Source of the DNA: Syntrophus sp. PtaU1.Bin005
Lineage (GTDB): Bacteria > Desulfobacterota > Syntrophia > Syntrophales > Syntrophaceae
DNA: 33,734 nt
Direction of reading: 5' to 3'
Assembly (NCBI GenBank): GCA_002067745.1
Contig: MVRU01000024.1
Span: forward strand, 1 to 33,734
Below are positions 8,590 to 16,685 of the stretch, piece after piece (within the stretch, counting starts at the first letter, position 1; the number at the start of each line of letters is the position of its first letter). The position numbers and the translations under genes were made by a program. Under the pieces are notes generated by a model, which had not been told where the DNA came from, did no database searches, and worked only from the letters and a program-made list of their open reading frames with translations.

Positions 8590-8745
8590 TCACCATTCCA
8601 TTTCTTCCAGCTCTTCCGACTTGGCAATCAAGTCGCAGACGATTTCCCTTGGATCGATCCCCTGTTTCCTGCAATCCGCAAGGGCCTCCATCAGACCGTT
8701 CTCTTCCAGCAGCTTAAGCACGACCTCCAGATCCTCTTTGTCCAT
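8590..8745 (-). CDS. Small acidic hypothetical protein (51 aa)
   Basis: An ATG at 8745 opens a 51-codon frame ending in TGA at 8590-8592. It is preceded on the minus strand by GGGGGGTAAAAGG, a plausible ribosome site. The product begins MDKEDLEVVLKLLEENGL, has two cysteines (DCRKQG and IVCDL) and ends EELEEMEW. It is strongly acidic and predicted helical, with leucine spacing that could give a small helical hairpin. I recognise no family. Codon use looks like its neighbours, which supports a real gene, but at this size chance cannot be excluded. It is followed downstream, across the spacer, by the VPLPA-CTERM gene in convergent orientation. Confidence 0.55.
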   Translation of the reverse strand: MDKEDLEVVLKLLEENGLMEALADCRKQGIDPREIVCDLIAKSEELEEMEW

Positions 8746-8930
8746 CCTTTTACCCCCCAACGACACGTTTTGAATGGATTCAGAATATCGGATCCATGCG
8801 TGATGTCAAGAGGTTAATGTGAAGGCCGGTTTGGCTTGTTCCTGTCCGGCATGGACGTCTCCGGTCCGCAGGAGCCGGAAAAGAAGATTTCGTTGATTCC
8901 CGCCAGGCGCCCTTTGGCTTCAGCCGCCAG

Positions 8931-9257
8931 TTATATTCCCGTCCTGTCAGACAAGGACTGAACCTGCAGCTTCTGCTCGGTCTGACTACGCCAGATCGCT
9001 ATCCGCTGAGAAGCCAGGATCTCCTGTTTAAGATGCTTCCGGAATTGTGACGGCTCAATGTTCATGACGCCGCAGATGAGTTCCAGAAAAACGTTTCCCC
9101 TGTCGAAAATAAAGGATTCCGCCAGTTCTCTTGATCCCGGCCGTTCTCCTTTGAGCGTCAGGACCGCATCCAGCATGACGGCAACCCACAGGCGGAAGGC
9201 CCCTGACCGGGTTGAAGGATCTGCATTGAAAATGGTCTCAAAATCATCTGCTTTCAT
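8931..9257 (-). CDS. Hypothetical protein (108 aa)
   Basis: From ATG 9257 the product is 108 aa. The frame opens at a TTG at 9305, which would add 16 residues. The core reads as three or four helices (GAFRLWVAVMLDAVLTLKG, then an SFIFDRGNVFLELICGVM segment and IEPSQFRKHLKQ). This recalls small proteins in which a W-containing helix precedes a helix-turn-helix-like end, but I cannot name a family. The C-terminus is polar and Gln/Ser-rich. No good Shine-Dalgarno is visible before either start. It is separated by 185 bp from the 51-aa gene on the same strand; a joint transcript is possible. Reading-frame length and composition are the only support. Confidence 0.5.
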   Translation of the reverse strand: MKADDFETIFNADPSTRSGAFRLWVAVMLDAVLTLKGERPGSRELAESFIFDRGNVFLELICGVMNIEPSQFRKHLKQEILASQRIAIWRSQTEQKLQVQSLSDRTGI

Positions 9258-9305
9258 GGGAAAATGAAGGGTATGGATTCCGGGTCGCTTCCGCCTGTGA
9301 CACAA

Positions 9306-9759
9306 TCACTCGGTTTCACGGCCCGGATTTCCATAGCCATGTTGACGACATGGTCTGGCTTGGAGTATCCTGAATGTTATAGCGTTCTATGAACTGTTCC
9401 TCCGGGTGGAGAAAAAATCCAAAGAGCGGCTGTCTATATTGGTTCAAAGGAACCCAGGCGATGTCCTGATGATCATGTCCGGCAGGTTCCGATTCATTTC
9501 GTGAGCGCTCAATCGATCTCAGGAAACTATCAGGCCAGGTGGAAGGAGAAGCGTCGGATGCTTGCGGGTGGCAGCGATGTTATGGCCAGAATTACTGGAA
9601 GCGTCTGTTTCCCGGCCGTTCTGTAACGTCTTTCATCTCCGAGCTCCCCTTTGAATGTTTGCCTTTCCTTATTGATTAGCAATTACAATGCCAGCTTCTT
9701 TCCCGATTTTCTTCTTTATGCACGCAGCGATTGGGTCCAGCCCGTTTCGAAGATTGCAG
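9306..9759. other. Gene-poor stretch
   Basis: About 450 bp without a convincing gene. Short frames (26-40 codons) occur on the plus strand around 9360-9500 but lack ribosome sites and recognisable motifs. Together with the decayed transporter that follows, it reads as eroded sequence. Confidence 0.4.
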
Positions 9760-10141
9760 CTTCGCCGCTTCAGGTCCGCCGTAATGCTTCGCATCCTCTT
9801 CTTTTTCATCCGGGGCGGGGGAAAACTCCTGGAGATAACCATTCGACTCCTTCCCCTGGGCAACCAGCAGGAGTGGATGCTCTTTGACAGATTCATCATT
9901 ACAGCCAAATCAACACGCAAGGTCACTCTGCTGATCGGTGGATTGCAGGGGATGCTGGGCGCGTTGGCCTTCTGGATCGTCGGCATTGAAGGGCCCATGC
10001 TGTGGGGCCTGATCATGGTCGTTACGACGATCGTTCTTCGGTTTTTCAGGTTTCATGCCGGGGCCGATTATTACCTCGCTCATGCAGTCCGTCTGTCATA
10101 TGTGCGAACAGCTCTACCAGGATCTTGACGTTCTGGAGTAG
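9760..10141 (+). pseudogene. Remnant of an AI-2E family (PerM/UPF0118) transporter
   Basis: Two frames carry pieces of one membrane protein. The first, up to about 10036, has the family-like blocks LFFFIRGGGKLLE, RLLPLGNQQEWMLFDRF and GLQGMLGALAFWIVG. It also has PMLWGLIMVV, the usual place of the GPxLWGxxM segment. The second piece, one frame over (10037-10141, ending in TAG), reads FGFSGFMPGPIITSLMQSV, like the family's last helix. The normal 60-odd residues between them are missing, and so is the N-terminal half, so the gene is dead by deletion plus frameshift. The frame is open from 9688, but residues before about 9760 show no similarity to the family. In intact form the family exports small molecules or ions across the inner membrane. 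Confidence 0.65.
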
Positions 10142-10232
10142 GGCCATGTTCAGACCGAAGGGCCCTCTGTCCCTTGAAGGTTCTGTCGAGGATTTGACAG
10201 CGCCGAGAGTGCGGTTGAAGAGGGGGCTTGTC

Positions 10233-11234
10233 TTATTGGAGGAAGGGTTTCAGGATAAAGTAAAGCAAGGCGGAGATGAAGGAAGATACGGGGATCGTCA
10301 GAATCCAGGCCCAGATGATGTTTCCGGCGATGCCCCAGCGGACTGCGGTGAGACGGATCGTGGAGCCGACGCCGACGATCGCCCCCGTTATGGTATGGGT
10401 GGTGCTGACCGGAATGCCGGCGAGCGAGGCCCCGATAATGGATATGGCCGCCGCCGTTTCCGCACAGAACCCGCCCATGGGACGAAGCTTGGTGATCCGT
10501 GTGCCCATGGTCTTTACGATCCGCCAGCCGCCGGAAACTGTTCCCATGGCAATGACGAAATAGCAGAGAAACACGACCCAGAAAGGAATGTAAAAGGTCG
10601 GCCCCAGCAGTCCCTTGCCGAAAAGCACCATGGCGATGATGCCCATGGTTTTCTGGGCGTCATTCATACCGTGCCCCAGGCTGTAGGTGGCTGCGGAGAA
10701 GAGCTGCAATTTGCGGAAGATATGGTCCAGCTTGGATGGGTTGGACCGTCGGCTCAGGTTAAGGACGAGGATCATCAGCGCAAGCCCCAGGATCATACCG
10801 ATCATGGGGGAAACGACAATAAAAATCGTTGCCTTGGTGATTCCCGACCAGACCAGGACCGATGAACCGCCCTTGACCATGCCGGCGCCGATCAGTCCCC
10901 CGATCAGCGCGTGGGAGGAACTGCTGGGCAGTCCGAAATACCAGGTGATGAGGTTCCAGATAATGGCGGCGCCCAAAGCGGAAAAAATCAAGAGGTTATC
11001 GATGATGTCCGGGTGAATGATGCCGGTGCCGATGGTTTTGGCGACGGGGACACCGATAAAGAAGACTGCGGCAAAATTGAAAAAGGCCGCCCAGATGACG
11101 GCATATTTTGGAGGAAGCACCTGAGTGGAGACGATGGTTGCAATGGAGTTTGCGGAGTCATGAAAGCCGTTGATAAAGTCAAAGACCAGGGCCACTGCAA
11201 CCAGAAAAATGACAAAGGCAAGAGAATCAAGCAT
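10233..11234 (-). CDS. pit: Inorganic phosphate transporter, PiT family
   Basis: Low-affinity, cation-coupled phosphate permease of the inner membrane. 333 aa with about ten hydrophobic helices. Both inverted signature repeats are present: DFINGFHDSANSIAT near the N-terminus and LGHGMNDAQKTMGI in the second half. The conserved loop GLPSSSSHALIGGLIGAG and its counterpart GIPVSTTHTITGAI are also intact. It lacks the large central cytoplasmic loop of enteric PitA, as is usual for short PiT proteins next to DUF47 genes. Its ATG overlaps the end of the DUF47 gene by 8 bp, so the two are co-transcribed. Confidence 0.95.
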   Translation of the reverse strand: MLDSLAFVIFLVAVALVFDFINGFHDSANSIATIVSTQVLPPKYAVIWAAFFNFAAVFFIGVPVAKTIGTGIIHPDIIDNLLIFSALGAAIIWNLITWYFGLPSSSSHALIGGLIGAGMVKGGSSVLVWSGITKATIFIVVSPMIGMILGLALMILVLNLSRRSNPSKLDHIFRKLQLFSAATYSLGHGMNDAQKTMGIIAMVLFGKGLLGPTFYIPFWVVFLCYFVIAMGTVSGGWRIVKTMGTRITKLRPMGGFCAETAAAISIIGASLAGIPVSTTHTITGAIVGVGSTIRLTAVRWGIAGNIIWAWILTIPVSSFISALLYFILKPFLQ

Positions 11235-11847
11235 TTTTCAGGACTATTCCCTCGGCAATATTGGACACATCTTCGCAGGTGTCGATGGCTTCTTCAATCC
11301 GTTCAAAAATTTCCTTCCACTTGATCAGTTCGACCACATCCTTTTCATGTTCGAACAGCCTGGTGACGGCCGTTCTCAGAACGACATCACCTTCATTCTC
11401 CGCCGTGTTGATCGCCACACAGGCGTCGATGATCATCCGGGCATTTTTCATGTTCCTCAGGGCGTGGACGACCTCCTTCACCTTGGAAATCGCTTTGTTG
11501 AGGATGCGGGTTTGTTCCTTCAGCTCCGGGGCCGGCTCCCTGATCCGGTAAAGGGACATTCGAATGGCACAGGCTTCGGTGATATCCAGAATGCTGTCCA
11601 TCTTGTTGACGAGGGCATAAATATCTTCCCGATCGAGAGGGGTGAGAAAGGTCCGGTGCATTTTCTCATAGGTCCGGTGCGTGATGACGTCGGCCTCGTG
11701 TTCGATTTCTTTGAGCCGGACAATCTTGGGTTCCGCCTGGTCATAATTTTCCAGGATATCCATGAACAGAAGACCGCCCTCTTCGATCTTGACCGCCAGC
11801 TCTTCGAAAAGATCGAAAAACTTTTCTTCTCGAGGGATTATTCTCAT
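11227..11847 (-). CDS. DUF47 family (PhoU-like) protein, Pit partner
   Basis: A 206-aa all-helical PhoU-like protein of the DUF47 family, which commonly sits beside pit genes and is thought to regulate phosphate uptake. Visible landmarks are an N-terminal FFDLFEELAVKIEEGG, the metal-binding-type EHEADVITHRTYEKMHRTFLTPLDREDI, and a C-terminal EIFERIEEAIDTCEDVSNIAE. The Glu/Asp and His residues that bind metal clusters in PhoU folds are kept. ATG 11847 has GGAAGGAG upstream at good spacing; the open frame to 11970 adds basic residues unlike the family and has no such site. It overlaps pit downstream. Confidence 0.9.
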   Translation of the reverse strand: MRIIPREEKFFDLFEELAVKIEEGGLLFMDILENYDQAEPKIVRLKEIEHEADVITHRTYEKMHRTFLTPLDREDIYALVNKMDSILDITEACAIRMSLYRIREPAPELKEQTRILNKAISKVKEVVHALRNMKNARMIIDACVAINTAENEGDVVLRTAVTRLFEHEKDVVELIKWKEIFERIEEAIDTCEDVSNIAEGIVLKNA

Positions 11848-12264
11848 CCGGTGCTTTCTCCTTCCCTGAAGTCGTCGACACGGCGTTGAGTATGAGGCGA
11901 CAACTTTCGCCGTCAGTGCTCTATAAAATAAACGCACAAAAAGCAACTGTTTTATCCATGGGATGCTCATGGTGAATCCCTGGAAATCCTACACCTGATC
12001 CCTCCCGGCATCCGGCCGGACGTCAGGGCGGCCGGATGACCAAATGCTCCGCGGCCTTCACCATTGCCAAGACTTAGGGAACATGATATGGATAATGTCA
12101 ATATCAGACCTTTGATATTACTGATATTTTTACCAAAGAACGACGACCGTGTCCAGGCAATACGCTGCGTGTCGCATCGTTGCGCTGCCTGCCCCCGAAC
12201 AGCAGGAGAATAGACACGGATCGGATCGAAAATCGAGACGTCAGAGTCGGAAAAGAGCCGCCTT
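11848..12264. other. Divergent intergenic region between DUF47-pit and mutM
   Basis: About 420 bp with no gene I can support. It holds the ribosome site of the DUF47 gene, an AT-rich segment at 12088-12140 that carries the inverted repeat at 12100-12128, and a TTGACA (minus strand, 12094-12099) that could be the -35 of the DUF47-pit transcript. The -10 is not clear. Confidence 0.4.
12100..12128. promoter_or_regulatory. 8-bp inverted repeat, candidate operator
   Basis: AATATCAG (12100-12107), 13 nt, CTGATATT (12121-12128), with a third related GATATTA in the spacer. On the minus strand the repeat is directly followed by TTGACA, a possible -35 of the DUF47-pit promoter. It does not look like an enteric Pho box. 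The regulator is unknown. Confidence 0.35.
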
Positions 12265-13044
12265 ATGCCTGAACTTCCCGAAGTTGAAACCCTCTGCCGA
12301 CAGTTGCGATCGAAAATTGTCTCTTCAAGGATCGCGGGGATATCCATCCTGGACAGCAGGCTGCAACTGCCTGAACATGTGAAGGGGCAGCAGGTGATTT
12401 CCGTGACGCGGAGGGGAAAATGGATCGTCATCGGGCTGGATGACGGGAGGAGGCTGGAAATTCACCTGAGAATGACAGGGCGGCTGCTCTGGCAGGAAAA
12501 GGAGGCAGCGCTGCCGATGCATTGTCGCCTTGTCTTCGATTTGTACTCTCACCAGGTGGTTATCGTGGACCCCCGGCGTTTTGCCACCCTGTCGCTGGCG
12601 GGGGGGGGAGAAGGGCACGACGGGGCTGTTGACGCGCTGGCTTCCCGATGCGCTGCAACCTTGATCGCAAAGGGCTGTAAAAGAAGGCGTCCGCTGAAGT
12701 CTTTTCTGATGGATCAGGGGATCATCCGGGGAATAGGGAACATCTATGCCTGTGAAATTCTCTACCGGGCGGGATTGAGCCCCCGGCGCGAGACAGCCGG
12801 CCTCTCGCCCGACGACTGGCGGAATGTTGAAAAGGCGATTGGGGCGGTCCTGACAAAAGCCATTGACTGCCGGGGGACGTCCATCTCCGACTGGCGTGAT
12901 CTCTTTGGCAACAAGGGTGAATATCAGAAGGAGCTTCTTGTCTACGGCCGTGAAGGGCAGAAGTGCCACCGGTGCGGGGAACTAGTCCACAGGGAGCGGC
13001 TTCTGGGGCGGGGAACATGGTTCTGCCCGGGATGCCAGATGTGA
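12265..13044 (+). CDS. mutM: Formamidopyrimidine-DNA glycosylase
   Basis: Base-excision repair enzyme that removes 8-oxoguanine and formamidopyrimidines and cuts by beta/delta-elimination. The N-terminus MPELPEVET supplies the catalytic Pro2 and Glu3. A lysine in RRGKWIV is the conserved third active-site residue. The H2TH motif region is intact (FLMDQGIIRGIGNIYACEILY), and the C-terminal zinc finger reads CHRCGEL ... WFCPGC. Its 259 aa are slightly short of the usual 270, mostly in the middle loops around 115-135 (AGGGEGHDG), but no key residue is missing. There is no strong Shine-Dalgarno before the ATG; the Pro-Glu requirement fixes the start. It is monocistronic as far as can be seen. Confidence 0.95.
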   Translation: MPELPEVETLCRQLRSKIVSSRIAGISILDSRLQLPEHVKGQQVISVTRRGKWIVIGLDDGRRLEIHLRMTGRLLWQEKEAALPMHCRLVFDLYSHQVVIVDPRRFATLSLAGGGEGHDGAVDALASRCAATLIAKGCKRRRPLKSFLMDQGIIRGIGNIYACEILYRAGLSPRRETAGLSPDDWRNVEKAIGAVLTKAIDCRGTSISDWRDLFGNKGEYQKELLVYGREGQKCHRCGELVHRERLLGRGTWFCPGCQM

Positions 13045-13146
13045 TTTCCTGAAGAGGATCTGTCCCCGGTTTACACAAGAAGGCGGGTATCGTATGGAGA
13101 AAACAAACGTTGCAAGGGTTTTGACCGTGTAACGATCCAGGCCGGG

Positions 13147-13896
13147 TTATTTCGACGCGGCCGTCGCGGCAAGCAGCACGGCCATGCCCTGCCTGATTCG
13201 GGAAACTCCACTGTAGCTGCGGATGTCGGCGGGGTTGAATTTGATGACGCACGTGGGTGTCGAATGGACATTAAACTGCCTGATGATGCGGTTGAATTCG
13301 GGATATACGGGCTTTAAGTCGTAGACTTTGAAGGGGATGTTGCGTTGTTCGAATCTGCGGACGATTTTCTGTTCGTCGACGGTATCCTGGTGTTCAGCAA
13401 GGGAAAACAGCTCCCGCCGGGCTCTGAGAACGTTCCTGCTGGAACCCGAGGCGCAGGCGGCGTAAAGAAAATAGCGGTTGAACAGAACCGTCTCCCTGTG
13501 AATGGGAAGATCGACAAAATGAATTTTAACGGCGTTCCTTTTAATCAACTCCTGCAGGGTGGAATCCAACTCCTCTTCCAGGGTCTGACAGGGGCCGCAG
13601 AAATAATCGGTAAAGATGTAAAGTTCGTATAATCCGGACCCTATGGAGGGGAGCCCGGGCTTCTCAAGGCCGCCGGCCGCTGACACCCGGCAGGGAAAAG
13701 CGACGCTGATCGCAAGATATCCCGCCACGGTCAAGAGGAGCGCCATCATCCTGCCCGATGAAAGGCGGGGGACAGCCGCTTTTGCCCTTGTATAGGAAAG
13801 GGTTTTCCGGCAGTATCGGTTGCGCGATGCAAGGCCTGGGACATCAGAATTGAAGATCCTGATGATGGTCAGCAGGTAACGATACAGGGTTTGCAT
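13147..13896 (-). CDS. Exported thioredoxin-fold (DsbA/DsbC-like) protein
   Basis: The mature part has a thioredoxin fold: LYIFTDYFCGPCQTLEEEL gives the redox motif CGPC, and HSTPTCVIKF gives the cis-Pro loop (TPT). Between them lies a helical insert, as in DsbA-like proteins. A clear signal peptide (MMALLLTVAGYLAISVAF ... VSAAG) begins at the ATG at 13749. ATG 13896 and a TTG at 14001 are upstream in frame, and none of the three has a good ribosome site. With 13896 the protein is 249 aa; with 13749 it is 200 aa and the signal peptide is N-terminal, which fits export better. The likely role is a periplasmic thiol oxidoreductase, partner unknown. It is convergent with mutM and divergent from the DUF3343 gene. 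Confidence 0.75.
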   Translation of the reverse strand: MQTLYRYLLTIIRIFNSDVPGLASRNRYCRKTLSYTRAKAAVPRLSSGRMMALLLTVAGYLAISVAFPCRVSAAGGLEKPGLPSIGSGLYELYIFTDYFCGPCQTLEEELDSTLQELIKRNAVKIHFVDLPIHRETVLFNRYFLYAACASGSSRNVLRARRELFSLAEHQDTVDEQKIVRRFEQRNIPFKVYDLKPVYPEFNRIIRQFNVHSTPTCVIKFNPADIRSYSGVSRIRQGMAVLLAATAASK

Positions 13897-14095
13897 TTCT
13901 GATGACGCCGACAAGATGGCTTCCTCCTTGGTCGGAGCTGTGGCGGTATTCCGGGAACGTGTTGCTCGTGATAGCCCGGTTCCCCATATTGTAAAATGCA
14001 AAAAACCGCCCCCTTTTTCCCAGCGGCGGGAAAAAGTCTTTTTTTGATGAGGCGTTTATGCCGGAGAGCCGGCGGCACATCCGGCAGAGCGCGTC

Positions 14096-14329
14096 ATGGA
14101 CAATATGATGACAGAAGTTTATGAGGTGGTTCTGTTCGATTCCGTCAGTCATGCTCTGAAAGCGGAAAAAATAATGATATCAGGAAACATCCCTTTCAAG
14201 CTGATACCTGTTCCCCGCCACATCAGTTCTGATTGCGGTTTTTGTATCCGTTTCCCTTCCCGGTTCCATCAGCAGGTTGCCGATGCCTTGAAAGGCACCG
14301 TGGAGTTCGTTGCCATCCGGCCTCTTTGA
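14096..14329 (+). CDS. DUF3343 protein (putative Se/S carrier-like)
   Basis: A 77-aa protein. Residues 8-60 follow the DUF3343 pattern: YEVVLFDSVSHALKAEKIM, a strand-turn IPFKLIPVPRHISSDCGFCIRF, and a final helix QQVADAL. The DCGFC pair of cysteines occupies the usual site of the family's reactive Cys. The family is described as a putative selenium/sulfur carrier and is often near YedF/SirA-like proteins, but its reaction has not been shown as far as I know. An alternative start is ATG 14108. No ribosome site is obvious. It matters here because the same window has a selenocysteine enzyme 14 kb away; no direct link is proven. Confidence 0.75.
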   Translation: MDNMMTEVYEVVLFDSVSHALKAEKIMISGNIPFKLIPVPRHISSDCGFCIRFPSRFHQQVADALKGTVEFVAIRPL

Positions 14330-14650
14330 GCAGGCGAAGTGCCGTTTCCTGCGGCGGCATCCCGTTCCGTCGATCGATGATCCGGCCAAGATGAGAGGCC
14401 GAAGGGTTCTGGAATACGCAGGAAAGAGACGGGATACACCGCCGCGGCCATCCGGCTGTCTCGAATGCCGGAACTGGAAAAAGCATAAAAAGGACGGTGC
14501 CCGTCAAAATCTGGTTATGCCTGCCGACGACAAAAAAGTCTCCGTGAATCTGTGTGATCCTCCGATGCCCTGGTCCCTGATCGTTCCCTGTCCGCCTGTG
14601 ACTTTCCCTTTTTTGCATTTCACCCCTGTTTTTCCCCTGTTCTCAATCTA
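14330..14650. other. Spacer after the DUF3343 gene
   Basis: About 320 bp. A 116-codon frame crosses it (14310-14660), but it overlaps the DUF3343 gene, is rich in Arg and Pro, and ends in a run of hydrophobic residues with no domain. I treat it as non-coding. No hairpin with a U tract stands out. Confidence 0.4.
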
Positions 14651-14665
14651 TGGCATTTAATTTGC
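14651..14665 (+). promoter_or_regulatory. Candidate sigma-54 promoter for the MCP gene
   Basis: TGGCAT-N5-TTGC, with the GG and GC exactly 12 bases apart as RpoN requires. Seven of the eight most conserved bases match. A second, poorer copy (TGGCACG-N4-TTGAC) lies at 14695-14710. The distance to the GTG start is about 134 bp. Pattern match by eye only. Confidence 0.4.
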
Positions 14666-14798
14666 CTTAACAGTCCCCAACAAAAGGGTGCCCATGGCAC
14701 GGTTATTGACTGCGTCAGAGGAACATCAGGCTGTCGGGTTCGTGGGCCAAGATATGGGTTTAATCATCTAATAACAAGAGAAATTCAGGAGGTAAGGC

Positions 14799-16445
14799 GT
14801 GAAAGGGATGAGATTAAGTGCCAAATTGACTGGCGGGTTCGTGGTGGTGGCATTGATTGCACTGGTCATCGGGCTGATCGGAATTACGCAGATCAAAAAG
14901 ATAGAAAATGCCGATACGGCGCTGTATCAGGAAAATACCGTTGGGCTGGGTATGATCGGCAAGGTCAATGAGGCCTATATGAATCTGCGGGTTGTGATGA
15001 TCTATAGCCTGGTGAACAGGTTTGCCCTGGATAAGGACATCAGCTCGGTGCTTGGAACGGTCAAGGAAATGGATACAAAAATCAAAGGGCTGATCGATAA
15101 CTATGAAAAGACGGTTACAAGCGATCAGGAACGGGATCTTGTCAACAGGATCAAGAAGAATCACGAGCAGTATCTTGTCAACTGCGATAAAATGGTGGGG
15201 CTGGCGGCAGCGGGCAAGAGAGATGAAGCCATGGCCGTAATTCAGGTGGCAAACCCGCTGGGTCAAGCCATCACAGGCGATCTGGAAAAGCTCAATGAAG
15301 GGGAGATGAAGCAGGCAAAGCAACGAGCGGAGGACAACAGCAGAATTGCCAACCGTGCGGTGTGGCTGGGCGGTATCATCACCATTCTGGGCATGGTCCT
15401 GGCCGTAGGGCTCGGTCTGTTGATCTCCGTTTCCATTACGCGCCCGATCAACCAGGTCGTTTCGGGACTTTCAGACGGAGCGGAACAGGTGTCCGCTGCG
15501 TCATCGCAGGTCGCATCTTCCAGCCAGATCCTGGCGGAAGGGTCTTCAGAGCAGGCGGCTTCCCTGGAGGAAACTTCCTCTTCACTGGAAGAGATGTCTT
15601 CAATGACCAAGCAGAATGCCGATAACGCCAGTCAGGCCAGATCTTTGATGGAGGAAGTGGGCAAGTATCAGGCCCACACCAGAGAGCAGCTGGAGAACCT
15701 GGTTGGCGCCGTTTCGGAGGTGGTCAAGTCCAGTGAAGAAACGAATAAAATCATCAAGACCATTGATGAAATCGCATTCCAGACCAATCTTCTGGCCTTG
15801 AATGCCGCGGTGGAAGCGGCCCGGGCAGGCGAGGCGGGCGCCGGTTTCGCCGTGGTGGCCGAAGAGGTCAGAAATCTGGCGATGAGATCCGCCGATGCTG
15901 CGAAAAACACCAGCAGTCTCATTGAAAACACCATCAAGGCCATTCAGAGAGGGAATGAATCCACCCAGCAGACCCAGAATGCGTTCAAGGACCAGATGGC
16001 TGTGGCCAGCAAGATCAAAGACCTGGTCGACGAAATTGCGGCTGCCACTTCGGAGCAGTCCCATGGCATTTCCCAGGTCAACATCGCCGTTGCGGAGATG
16101 GACAAAGTCACGCAGCGCACTGCGGCCAATGCGGAAGAATCCGCCAGTGCATCAGAGGAACTGAACGCTCAGGCTGAGCAGATGAAGGGCTACGTTGCAG
16201 AGCTGGTCCAGATTGTAGGAGGCTCCAGCCATGCGGTAACGTCTGCCGGTGGAAGAGGCGCATCAAGGGCTCTTTTGCAGACGGACCGGTCTGGCCGTTC
16301 GGGCCGAAGCGGCGCCAAACGGGCCGTCCTGTCCAATTTCAAACCTGATTTGAAGGGCCGGAAGCTATTGGCTTCGGGAAGAACCCGCGCGGTTTCTCCC
16401 GAAGAGATTCTTCCCATGGAAGACGAGGGATTCAAAGATTTTTAA
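14799..16445 (+). CDS. Methyl-accepting chemotaxis protein (4HB sensor)
   Basis: Inner-membrane chemoreceptor of 548 aa. TM1 is about residues 12-30, followed by a periplasmic four-helix-bundle-type sensor of about 150 residues and TM2 at 188-212. A very short HAMP-like linker ([12 protein letters not shown]) joins a cytoplasmic signalling coiled coil. The highly conserved hairpin tip for CheA/CheW ([20 protein letters not shown]) is at about 323-342. Methylation helices flank it ([18 protein letters not shown] and the [16 protein letters not shown] stretch). A basic, Ser/Arg-rich tail ends in EGFKDF, which fits the loose x-F-x-x-F pattern of CheR/CheB tethers. The GTG start follows AGGAGGTAAGGC. 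No che genes are nearby, and the ligand is unknown. Confidence 0.95.
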   Translation: MKGMRLSAKLTGGFVVVALIALVIGLIGITQIKKIENADTALYQENTVGLGMIGKVNEAYMNLRVVMIYSLVNRFALDKDISSVLGTVKEMDTKIKGLIDNYEKTVTSDQERDLVNRIKKNHEQYLVNCDKMVGLAAAGKRDEAMAVIQVANPLGQAITGDLEKLNEGEMKQAKQRAEDNSRIANRAVWLGGIITILGMVLAVGLGLLISVSITRPINQVVSGLSDGAEQVSAASSQVASSSQILAEGSSEQAASLEETSSSLEEMSSMTKQNADNASQARSLMEEVGKYQAHTREQLENLVGAVSEVVKSSEETNKIIKTIDEIAFQTNLLALNAAVEAARAGEAGAGFAVVAEEVRNLAMRSADAAKNTSSLIENTIKAIQRGNESTQQTQNAFKDQMAVASKIKDLVDEIAAATSEQSHGISQVNIAVAEMDKVTQRTAANAEESASASEELNAQAEQMKGYVAELVQIVGGSSHAVTSAGGRGASRALLQTDRSGRSGRSGAKRAVLSNFKPDLKGRKLLASGRTRAVSPEEILPMEDEGFKDF

Positions 16446-16543
16446 AAAGGTTAAAAAAATAGTTGCATCCCGGTTTCGACTATGGTAGTAACTCTCATGT
16501 TTGTGCAGTGTCCGTTTTATATTAAATAAAATCCATTAAAGAG

Positions 16544-16581
16544 AACCGCACAATCCTCAGGCGAGGGCGTGCGGTTTTTTG
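16544..16581 (+). terminator. Intrinsic terminator after the MCP gene
   Basis: Stem AACCGCAC (16544-16551) with GTGCGGTT (16569-16576), running into TTTTTTG. A good rho-independent terminator about 100 bp past the MCP stop. If the cold-shock gene starts transcription upstream of it, it would instead sit in that leader. Confidence 0.8.
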
Positions 16582-16610
16582 TTGGGTAAAACGGGCTCTG
16601 CCGGTTCGAG

Positions 16611-16624
16611 TGGTCTACGGACCA
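16611..16624 (+). other. Small TACG-loop hairpin in the csp leader
   Basis: TGGTC-TACG-GACCA, a five-pair stem capped by a stable UNCG-type tetraloop, about 60 bp before the cold-shock ATG. It may stabilise the leader RNA. Nearby GGTTCGAG resembles a tRNA T-loop, but no tRNA cloverleaf can be drawn. Confidence 0.35.
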
Positions 16625-16685
16625 TGCGGACCTAATTAATTGAATGGGTTTTCAGGAAGAAAACCACAAAAAGGAGTTGTTAAAG

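Noticed and set aside
14310-14660. 116-codon plus-strand frame after the DUF3343 gene
   Set aside because: It overlaps that gene, lacks a ribosome site, has odd composition and no motif.
16600-16640. GGTTCGAG resembling a tRNA T-loop
   Set aside because: No acceptor or anticodon stem can be paired around it.
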